Shown piece after piece: positions 1 to 4,879 of a stretch of DNA of 5,585 nt. Position numbers and translations under genes: made by a program. Below the pieces are notes generated by a model. It was not told where the DNA came from and made no database searches. It saw only the letters and a list, made by a program, of their open reading frames with translations. Each line of letters opens with the position of its first letter. The first letter of the stretch is position 1. This DNA comes from Gammaproteobacteria bacterium (GTDB lineage Bacteria; Pseudomonadota; Gammaproteobacteria; Pseudomonadales; Pseudohongiellaceae), in NCBI GenBank assembly GCA_003556835.1, contig PWQG01000034.1, forward strand, positions 1-5,585, in the 5' to 3' direction.

Positions 1-1
1 A

Positions 2-325
2 GGGCTGCGACTGGCGCTGTTGCTCAGCGTTCCGGCCGATGCCAATGATGCCGCGCTGGCCCGGGCCGGTGACATACTGGCAGAGGTGGTCGAGGCGCCG
101 GGGAGCGACAACGGTGCCCACGAACCCTTTGCCAGTCTCTGGCGGGAAGTGCTCGAGCAACGTCGGGGTCTGCGCGCGGAGCTGCGCGAACTGGACCGGC
201 GCAATGCAGAGCAGCGCTCGGAAATCGCCCGCCTGAACGAACAGATCGACGCGTTGACCAGCATCGAGCAGCAGCTCAATATTCGTGAGCGGCAACAGGA
301 AACGCCCGGAGAACAGAACCCATGA
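2..325 (+). CDS. QseG-like protein, C-terminal part (5' end outside window)
   Basis: The reading frame is open from the first bases, so this is the last 107 codons of a longer gene; an internal TTG at 20 is not needed as a start. The visible protein begins with a leucine-rich stretch, then a segment containing LWREVLEQR. From about base 160 it has a charged, heptad-like helix (RAELRELDRRNAEQRSEIA) ending in LTSIEQQLNIRE, and a polar tail. That layout, a coiled coil followed by an L-T-x-I-E-x-x-L motif, resembles the C-terminus of QseG (YfhG), the lipoprotein encoded between glrK and glrR in enterobacteria, where it modulates the sensor kinase from the envelope. The stop overlaps the glrR start by 4 bp (ATGA), indicating translational coupling in one operon. 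The lipoprotein signal, if any, is outside the window. Assignment rests mainly on position and the C-terminal motif. Confidence 0.72.
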   Translation, partial: GLRLALLLSVPADANDAALARAGDILAEVVEAPGSDNGAHEPFASLWREVLEQRRGLRAELRELDRRNAEQRSEIARLNEQIDALTSIEQQLNIRERQQETPGEQNP

Positions 326-1689
326 GCCGAAGAGCACGGATTCTGCTGGTGGACGACGACGCTGACCTGCTGCGTCTGATGCAATTGCGTCTGGAAGCCA
401 ACAATCTCGAGGTGCGGGCAGTGGACAATGCCCGGTCCGCCCTGACCGAGCTGGCGTCGAGCAAGCCGCATATGGTGGTCACCGACCTGAGGATGCCGGG
501 CATGGACGGCATGGCCCTGTTCGAGGAGATCCAGCAGCGTTACCTGCATCTTCCGGTCATCATCCTGACCGCGCACGGCACCATTCCCGATGCGGTAGAG
601 GCCACCCGCAAAGGTGTGTTCAGTTATCTGGTCAAGCCCTTTGACGCGTCCATTCTGCTCGACAACATCAGCAAGGCGTTGGAGCAGACCGGCGCTTCGG
701 GCCCTGGTGCTGATGAGGAAGAGGACAACAGCTGGTGCGCCCACATCATCCATGCTAGTCCGGTGATGGAAGAGCTGTTGCAGCAGACCCGTGCAGCTGC
801 CGTTACCGATGTCAGCATCCTGATCCAGAGCCAGACCGGCACCGGCAAGGAGTTGCTGGCCCAGGCTGTGCACAAGGCCAGTTCTCGCCGGGACCGCGCG
901 TTCATGACCCTCAACTGCGCCGCCATTCCCGAAACCCTGCTTGAATCGGAGCTGTTCGGACATGTCGCCGGGGCCTTCACCGGTGCCAACAAGGCAAACG
1001 AAGGCCTGTTCCAGGCAGCCGATGGCGGCACCGTGTTCCTGGATGAAATCGGCGACATGCCGCTGACCGCCCAGGCGAAGCTGCTGCGTGTACTGGAACA
1101 GGGCGAAGTGCGTCCGGTGGGGGATACCGGTACACGCAAGGTGGATGTGCGCATTCTCTCCGCCACGCATCAGGACCTGGAGAAAAAGGTCGCCCAGGGC
1201 AGTTTTCGCGAGGACCTGTTCTACCGGCTCAATGTCATCACCCTGGTGTTGCCGCCCCTCGCGGAGCGACGCGAGGACATTCCGCTGTTGGTCAAGCAGT
1301 TTGCTCGCATGATGGCCGAGCGTCATGGCCGCGAAACTGTGCGTTTTGCACCAGAGGCCATGGAGGTGCTGGTCAGCGCGCCCTGGCCCGGTAATGTGCG
1401 TCAACTTCTCAATGTGGTGGAGCAGTGTGTCGTACTGTCGGGGGGCTCGATGGTTTCACGCAATCTGGTGGAGCGTGCCCTGCGGTTCCGGCCCGAGCGC
1501 CTGCTCAGCCTCAATGATGCCAGGGACCAATTCGAGCATGATTACCTGGTGCGCCTGCTCAACCTGTCCGAGGGCAATATCGCCCTGGCTGCGCGCCTGG
1601 CGGAGCGCAATCGCAGTGAGTTCTACAATCTGCTGAAGCGCCATGGCCTGGAGCCGGCTAGGTTCCGCAAGGAAGCCGAAGAGGACTGA
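322..1689 (+). CDS. glrR: GlrR, sigma54-dependent response regulator (NtrC family)
   Basis: Complete 455-aa regulator with three domains. Residues about 5-120 are a receiver domain: acidic pocket D12/D13, phosphoacceptor D55 (in TDLRMPGMDG), T83 and K105. Residues about 140-375 are a sigma54-activating AAA+ domain: Walker A at 170-177 (SQTGTGKE), the sigma54-contact loop GAFTGA at 217-222, Walker B with D241-E242, candidate arginine fingers R296 and R302, and WPGNVRQL at 355-362. Residues about 415-442 are a Fis-type helix-turn-helix (GNIALAARLAERNRSEFYNLL). ILTAHGTIPDAV and the C-terminal NRSEFYNLLKRH closely match E. coli GlrR, so the assignment is to GlrR and not merely NtrC-like. The Walker A first glycine is replaced by S170. 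The start is the ATG in the ATGA overlap with the upstream gene, with GGAG at 308-311. In enterobacteria GlrR activates the small RNA genes glmY and glmZ; matching operators lie just downstream here. Confidence 0.95.
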   Translation: MSRRARILLVDDDADLLRLMQLRLEANNLEVRAVDNARSALTELASSKPHMVVTDLRMPGMDGMALFEEIQQRYLHLPVIILTAHGTIPDAVEATRKGVFSYLVKPFDASILLDNISKALEQTGASGPGADEEEDNSWCAHIIHASPVMEELLQQTRAAAVTDVSILIQSQTGTGKELLAQAVHKASSRRDRAFMTLNCAAIPETLLESELFGHVAGAFTGANKANEGLFQAADGGTVFLDEIGDMPLTAQAKLLRVLEQGEVRPVGDTGTRKVDVRILSATHQDLEKKVAQGSFREDLFYRLNVITLVLPPLAERREDIPLLVKQFARMMAERHGRETVRFAPEAMEVLVSAPWPGNVRQLLNVVEQCVVLSGGSMVSRNLVERALRFRPERLLSLNDARDQFEHDYLVRLLNLSEGNIALAARLAERNRSEFYNLLKRHGLEPARFRKEAEED

Positions 1690-1698
1690 TTAGCTGAC

Positions 1699-1716
1699 TG
1701 TCGGGCCTGCCCGACA
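1699..1716. promoter_or_regulatory. Predicted GlrR operator, distal site (TGTC-N10-GACA)
   Basis: TGTC at 1699-1702 and GACA at 1713-1716 with exactly 10 bp between, identical to the GlrR motif described upstream of enterobacterial glmY/glmZ. It begins 9 bp after the glrR stop and is centred about 173 bp upstream of the predicted small RNA start. The match extends into a longer perfect inverted repeat, 12-bp arms at 1694-1705 and 1710-1721 around CCTG. If transcribed, this would fold into a stable hairpin at the end of glrR mRNA. No T-run follows on either strand, so it is not a classical terminator. Confidence 0.8.
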
Positions 1717-1761
1717 GTCAGGGTGCGGTAAATCAGTGACTTGCCTGAAGCGCAGCCATTC

Positions 1762-1779
1762 TGTCCCGTCAGCCCGACA
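1762..1779. promoter_or_regulatory. Predicted GlrR operator, proximal site (TGTC-N10-GACA)
   Basis: Second exact TGTC-N10-GACA: TGTC at 1762-1765 and GACA at 1776-1779. Its right half shares the 11-mer GCCCGACAGTC (1772-1782) with the distal site (1709-1719). The centres are 63 bp apart, about six helical turns, so both sites face the same side of the DNA. It is centred about 110 bp upstream of the predicted start, a normal distance for a sigma54 enhancer. Enterobacterial glmY is reported to have three such sites; only two convincing ones were found here. Confidence 0.8.
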
Positions 1780-1819
1780 GTCTTGCCCCTGGATTTTTGT
1801 ATCCTTTTTGCTCGATGCA

Positions 1820-1832
1820 ATTCAACTCTTTG
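1820..1832 (+). promoter_or_regulatory. Candidate IHF binding site
   Basis: ATTCAACTCTTTG fits the IHF consensus WATCAA-N4-TTR at all but one of its nine defined positions (T instead of A at the second). It has T-rich sequence 5' of it (around 1793-1809), as IHF sites often do. It lies between the GlrR operators and the sigma54 promoter, centred about 55 bp upstream of the start, where an IHF bend would bring bound activator to polymerase. IHF is known to assist enterobacterial glmY transcription. A degenerate motif in AT-rich DNA can arise by chance; the position is the main support. Confidence 0.55.
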
Positions 1833-1854
1833 TTTTAATTATGCTTTATTTTTC

Positions 1855-1870
1855 TGGCACAGCGATTGCT
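1855..1870 (+). promoter_or_regulatory. Sigma54 (-24/-12) promoter of the predicted small RNA
   Basis: TGGCAC at 1855-1860, five bases (AGCGA), then TTGCT at 1866-1870. The invariant GG (1856-1857) and GC (1868-1869) have exactly the spacing required by sigma54, and both elements match consensus. Counting 12 bases from C1869 puts the start at about 1881, within a few bases. It lies downstream of two operators for a sigma54 activator and an IHF-like site, and the only downstream transcript end is the terminator at 1994-2025, so it most likely drives a short non-coding RNA. Confidence 0.88.
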
Positions 1871-1880
1871 TTGTATGGGG

Positions 1881-2025
1881 TGCAGGCAGGGTCAAGGCAT
1901 CAGTTCCGTCGTGATCCGGTCTGTGGCAAGTGCCAGGCTATGACCGGGCGGACACATATCCCGCATCCTCTGTCTGATACGTCCGGTCATTCCAAGCCCC
2001 CGGTTTTTACCGGGGGCTTTTTTTT
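1881..2025 (+). ncRNA. Predicted GlrR/sigma54-dependent small RNA, about 145 nt
   Basis: Bounded by the start inferred from the sigma54 promoter and by the end of the terminator T-run. No plausible reading frame with a ribosome binding site lies inside it. Visible structure: TGGC-AAGT-GCCA (1924-1935); CCGGTC (1916-1921) pairing with GACCGG (1942-1947); and alternatively a longer stem of 11 bp with one G-U, 1940-1950 with 1980-1990, exposing a 29-nt pyrimidine-rich loop (1951-1979) that contains UCCUCU. The last hairpin is the terminator with an eight-U tail, as in Hfq-binding RNAs. Promoter architecture matches GlmY/GlmZ, which control glucosamine-6-phosphate synthase (GlmS) through RapZ in enterobacteria, but no sequence similarity to either is evident. 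A link to glmS is therefore inference only. The 5' end may shift by several bases. Confidence 0.72.
1994..2025 (+). terminator. Rho-independent terminator of the small RNA
   Basis: Perfect inverted repeat with 10-bp arms AGCCCCCGGT (1995-2004) and ACCGGGGGCT (2009-2018) around a TTTT loop, extendable by A1994-T2019, with a run of eight T (2018-2025). The outer stem pairs overlap the T-run. It is the first convincing intrinsic terminator after glrR, so it may also end transcripts reading through from the glrR operon. Confidence 0.95.
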
Positions 2026-2252
2026 GATCCATGATAAATAAGCTGCGAATGCGGGTTTTCGGGGAATTGATTATGGCAGTCATATGGTGTATTTATAGCC
2101 GCAGTGTCTCGGTCCATGCCTGACGATTCAGGCCAAGACATGCAGTCGAGAACAGAAGCAACAGTCGAACATACGATAACAATAAGGACCGGCAACGGAT
2201 CGTACGAATGCCGGATCATATCGACTTCAAACCCGACAAGAGGAGCTCTGTT
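2026..2252 (+). other. Leader region of the copper-protein gene
   Basis: This non-coding stretch lies between the small RNA terminator and the next start codon. It contains two small hairpins: GCCTGA/TCAGGC with loop CGAT (2118-2133), and CCGGCA/TGCCGG with a 14-nt loop (2189-2214). A poor sigma70-like pair, TTGATT at 2067-2072 with TATTTA at 2090-2095, is the best promoter candidate found and is not convincing. No further sigma54 promoter or GlrR operator was seen here. Confidence 0.4.
2240..2245 (+). promoter_or_regulatory. Ribosome binding site deciding the start at 2253
   Basis: GAGGAG sits 7 bases before the ATG at 2253. The alternative in-frame ATG at 2208 has no comparable site and would put 15 mostly polar and charged residues before the signal peptide, so 2253 is chosen. 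Confidence 0.85.
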
Positions 2253-3227
2253 ATGAAGTCTGCCATGAAGAGAACGGCCTGGGTATCAATGCTGGCGATG
2301 ACAGCTGGTGTGGCCTACCAGGCGCAAGCTGCCGGTGCCGACCCACTGGCCCAGATCGAACCCCCGCAAAGTGAATGGACCTATGAAGATGCCGGTGCGC
2401 CGGACTACATCGTCGAGGTACCGAGTTTCACCGTCCCCGCAACCGGCGTCATTGACTACATCAATTCGGTCATTCCCTTTCCCTTCGAAGATGACCGTTG
2501 GGTGAAGGCGGTACAGTTCATTCCGGGCGACAAGCGGGTACTGCACCATCTGCTCTCTTACGTGGTTCCGGCTGAAGATGACAACACCGGCATGATCGAC
2601 GAGGCGGACAATGACCCACGGCGTGAATTCCTGGAAGGTTATGCACCCGGCAAGGAATACGCAACTTCCTATCCCGAGAACACCGGCATTTTTGTGCCAA
2701 CCGGTTCCGCGCTGAGAATGTCCATCCACTACACCTCATTTGGTCAGGAAGTGGTGGACAACACCCGTGTCGGCCTGTGGTTCTTTGACGAGGACGAATT
2801 GCCGGAATTCGAATACCACACCTATTCGGTATCCCACGGTGGTGGCGTTGATGCCATCAACATTCCCCCGGGCGCGATGCGACACGAGATGGCAGCCGAC
2901 CATGTGTTTGACAAGGATATCGTGCTGCACGGTTTCCGTGCCCACATGCACTATCGCGGCCGTGCCATGAGTGCCCGGGTGGTGTATCCCGACAATACCG
3001 GTGACGACATCATCAATATTCCGGACTACAACTTCGCCTGGCAGCCGACCTACCAGATGACAGAACCCATGGTTCTGCCGGCCGGCTCCCGTGTGATTGT
3101 GGAAGGCACTTTTGACAACTCCGAGTACAACCTCGGTGTGCCCGATCCGACGGTTCCGGCCGTGGCGGGTCTGCAGAGCTGGGAAGAGATGTTCATCGGA
3201 TACTTCTCCTACCACGACTATCGCTGA
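2253..3227 (+). CDS. Exported PHM-like copper type II monooxygenase-domain protein
   Basis: 324-aa protein with a Sec signal peptide: basic start (MKSAMKR), hydrophobic core, AQA before a likely cut after A26. The mature part follows the pattern of the copper type II ascorbate-dependent monooxygenase C-terminal domain, as in bacterial proteins with RWVKA, HH, HYT, HMH-RG and a final W-x-EM segment. Candidate copper ligands in PHM order: H98-H99 (VLHHLLSY) and H159 (SIHYT) for one site; H231 and H233 (RAHMHYRGRAM) and M313 (SWEEMFIGY) for the other. Bacterial relatives are often fused to cytochrome or redoxin domains; this one stands alone. It has no cysteine, so no disulfides. It would act in the periplasm or outside the cell; substrate and reductant are unknown. 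A copper-binding protein without oxygenase activity is also possible. It ends at the terminator at 3255-3288. Confidence 0.75.
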   Translation: MKSAMKRTAWVSMLAMTAGVAYQAQAAGADPLAQIEPPQSEWTYEDAGAPDYIVEVPSFTVPATGVIDYINSVIPFPFEDDRWVKAVQFIPGDKRVLHHLLSYVVPAEDDNTGMIDEADNDPRREFLEGYAPGKEYATSYPENTGIFVPTGSALRMSIHYTSFGQEVVDNTRVGLWFFDEDELPEFEYHTYSVSHGGGVDAINIPPGAMRHEMAADHVFDKDIVLHGFRAHMHYRGRAMSARVVYPDNTGDDIINIPDYNFAWQPTYQMTEPMVLPAGSRVIVEGTFDNSEYNLGVPDPTVPAVAGLQSWEEMFIGYFSYHDYR

Positions 3228-3254
3228 TACCGCTGATTCAGCGGCATGAAAAAG

Positions 3255-3288
3255 AAAGGCCGCCTCCTGAAAGGGAGGCGGCCTTTTT
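3255..3288. terminator. Bidirectional Rho-independent terminator
   Basis: Perfect 13-bp stem, AAAGGCCGCCTCC (3255-3267) with GGAGGCGGCCTTT (3274-3286), six-base loop. On the plus strand a run of five T follows the GC-rich core (3284-3288), ending the copper-protein transcript. On the minus strand the stem is followed by a T-rich tract (complement of 3246-3257), ending argH 46 bp after its stop. A smaller hairpin CCGCTG-ATT-CAGCGG (3230-3244) lies just before it. Confidence 0.92.
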
Positions 3289-3333
3289 ATTGGCTGTACT
3301 TTGCCGGATGCGAGAGCGGCGGAAGAGGGAAGA

Positions 3334-4743
3334 TCAGAGGCTGTCGCGAGTCTGCATATCCAGGCGGCAGGCCTTCACGGCCGCCCGCACCTGCGCCGGC
3401 GCTGTGCCCCCGACGTGATCCCGGGCCTGCACGGAACCTTCCAGGGTCAGCACGGCAAAGACGTCCTCACCGATGTTGTCCGAGAATTGCTGCAACTCCC
3501 CCAGACTCAACTCACCCAGATCCTTGCCCTGTTCGATCCCGTAGGCAACCGACTGCCCGACAATCTCGTGGGCATCCCGGAAGGCCAGGCCTTTCTTGAC
3601 CAGGTAATCGGCCAGGTCGGTGGCCGTGGCATAACCCCGGCTTGCCGCCTGGTACATATTCTCTTTCTTCGCCTTGATGGCTGGCATCATGTCGGCATAG
3701 GCCTTGAGGCAATCACGGACGGTGTCGAGCAGATCGAAGACTGGCTCCTTGTCCTCCTGGTTGTCCTTGTTGTAGGCCAGTGGTTGCGATTTCATCAGGG
3801 TCAGCAGGGATACCAGGTGACCGTTGACCCGCCCGGTCTTGCCGCGTACCAGTTCCGGCACGTCCGGATTCTTTTTCTGCGGCATGATGGAGGAGCCGGT
3901 GCAGAAACGATCCGGCAGGTCGATGAAATCGAACTGAGCCGAGGTCCACAGCACCAGTTCCTCGGAAAAACGCGACAGGTGGGTCATCAGCAGGCTGCCA
4001 AAGGCCGCCAGTTCGATGGTGAAGTCCCGGTCACTTACCGAATCCAGGGAGTTGCGTGAGGTGCTGTCAAAACCCAGCAGCTCGGCCGTGTATTCGCGGT
4101 CGATGGGGAAACTGGTGCCGGCCAGGGCTGCGGCGCCCAAAGGGGAGACATTGAGTCGCTTGCGGCAATCCATCAGGCGCCCATGATCGCGGTCCAGCAT
4201 TTCATACCAGGCCAGCAGGTGGTGGCCGAAGGTGATGGGCTGGGCCGACTGCAGGTGGGTGAAGCCGGGCATGATGGTGTCGGCCTCACGCTCGGCCACG
4301 TCCAGCAATGCCGTCTGCAGGCGGGTGATTTCGGCGGCGATCACATCGATTTCATCGCGCACGAAAAGCCGGATGTCGGTGGCGACCTGGTCATTGCGCG
4401 AGCGTCCCGTATGCAGCTTCTTGCCGGTCAGGCCGATACGCCGGGTCAGTTCCGCCTCGATGTTCATGTGCACGTCTTCAAGGCTCACCGACCACTCGAA
4501 GCGTCCCGCCTCGATGTCGCTGGCAATGCCTTCCAGGCCTTCGACGATGGCCTGCTTTTCGGCTTCATCCAGGATACCGACCTTGTGCAACATGGTGGCA
4601 TGGGCGATCGAGCCGCGGATATCCTGCTGATACAGGCGTTGATCAAAGCTCACCGAAGCGGTGAAGCGTTCCACAAAGGCATCGGTGGGTTCCTGGAAAC
4701 GCCCACCCCAGAGTCGCTGGTCCTGTTGTCCGGTATTGCTCAT
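3334..4743 (-). CDS. argH: Argininosuccinate lyase
   Basis: 469-aa cytosolic enzyme cleaving argininosuccinate to arginine and fumarate, the last step of arginine synthesis. It belongs to the fumarase/aspartase superfamily and is full length for it (bacterial ArgH is about 460 aa). It opens with the typical LWGGRF (11-16). Conserved segments follow: EDVHMNIE (89-96), TGRSRNDQVATD (112-123), T162-H163 and the HLQSAQPITFGHH region (163-175), and the signature GSSIMPQKKNPD (283-294) with the catalytic serine loop. The start ATG at 4743 has a weak upstream GGA; no better in-frame start places LWGGRF properly. It diverges from hemC across 136 bp and converges on the copper-protein gene at a shared terminator. 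No damage or missing catalytic residue is visible. Confidence 0.97.
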   Translation of the reverse strand: MSNTGQQDQRLWGGRFQEPTDAFVERFTASVSFDQRLYQQDIRGSIAHATMLHKVGILDEAEKQAIVEGLEGIASDIEAGRFEWSVSLEDVHMNIEAELTRRIGLTGKKLHTGRSRNDQVATDIRLFVRDEIDVIAAEITRLQTALLDVAEREADTIMPGFTHLQSAQPITFGHHLLAWYEMLDRDHGRLMDCRKRLNVSPLGAAALAGTSFPIDREYTAELLGFDSTSRNSLDSVSDRDFTIELAAFGSLLMTHLSRFSEELVLWTSAQFDFIDLPDRFCTGSSIMPQKKNPDVPELVRGKTGRVNGHLVSLLTLMKSQPLAYNKDNQEDKEPVFDLLDTVRDCLKAYADMMPAIKAKKENMYQAASRGYATATDLADYLVKKGLAFRDAHEIVGQSVAYGIEQGKDLGELSLGELQQFSDNIGEDVFAVLTLEGSVQARDHVGGTAPAQVRAAVKACRLDMQTRDSL

Positions 4744-4777
4744 AGAGGGTCCATCAGTCGATTGGCAGAGGCCGGCG

Positions 4778-4786
4778 ATTATAGCA
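4778..4786 (-). promoter_or_regulatory. Predicted sigma70 promoter of argH (extended -10)
   Basis: On the minus strand TGCTATAAT is a perfect extended -10 element (TATAAT at 4783-4778). The -35 region is poor (best GAGGCA at 18-bp spacing), as is common with extended -10 promoters. Transcription would start near 4771, giving a leader of about 28 nt. No ARG-box or leader peptide was recognised. Confidence 0.65.
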
Positions 4787-4812
4787 GTCTTACCCGTATC
4801 CTGCCTCCGCCA

Positions 4813-4841
4813 CTGACGTCGGACGCCGGATGCTATAGAAT
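4813..4841 (+). promoter_or_regulatory. Predicted sigma70 promoter of hemC
   Basis: CTGACG (4813-4818, 4 of 6 to TTGACA), 17-bp spacer, TAGAAT (4836-4841, 5 of 6 to TATAAT), within TGCTATAGAAT. Start expected near 4848, about 32 bases before the hemC ATG. It faces away from the argH promoter, whose -10 is about 50 bp away. Confidence 0.6.
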
Positions 4842-4879
4842 CGCGGGCATTCCTTTATTTGCAGACCGGAAGGGTTTCC

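Noticed and set aside
1694..1721. Rho-independent terminator of glrR
   Set aside because: The stem is strong but no T-run follows on either strand; it is better explained as an extended GlrR operator.
1737..1754. Possible third GlrR operator, TGAC-N10-CGCA
   Set aside because: Only 5 of 8 core bases match and the spacing to the two perfect sites is not a multiple of a helical turn.
1808..1845. Possible sigma70 promoter overlapping the small RNA promoter, as found at E. coli glmY
   Set aside because: TTTAAT and TATGCT resemble -10 elements but no -35 match occurs at acceptable spacing; the region is simply AT-rich.
1736..2041. A 101-codon plus-strand reading frame starting with TTG across the intergenic region
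   Set aside because: It runs through the GlrR operator, IHF site, sigma54 promoter and terminator hairpin, has no ribosome binding site and no recognisable protein features.
2208..2252. N-terminal extension of the copper protein from the ATG at 2208
   Set aside because: No ribosome binding site, and it would bury the signal peptide behind a polar, charged segment; GAGGAG supports the start at 2253.
3301..4059. A 252-codon plus-strand reading frame inside argH
   Set aside because: Antisense to a clear argH and low-complexity in composition, with no family features.
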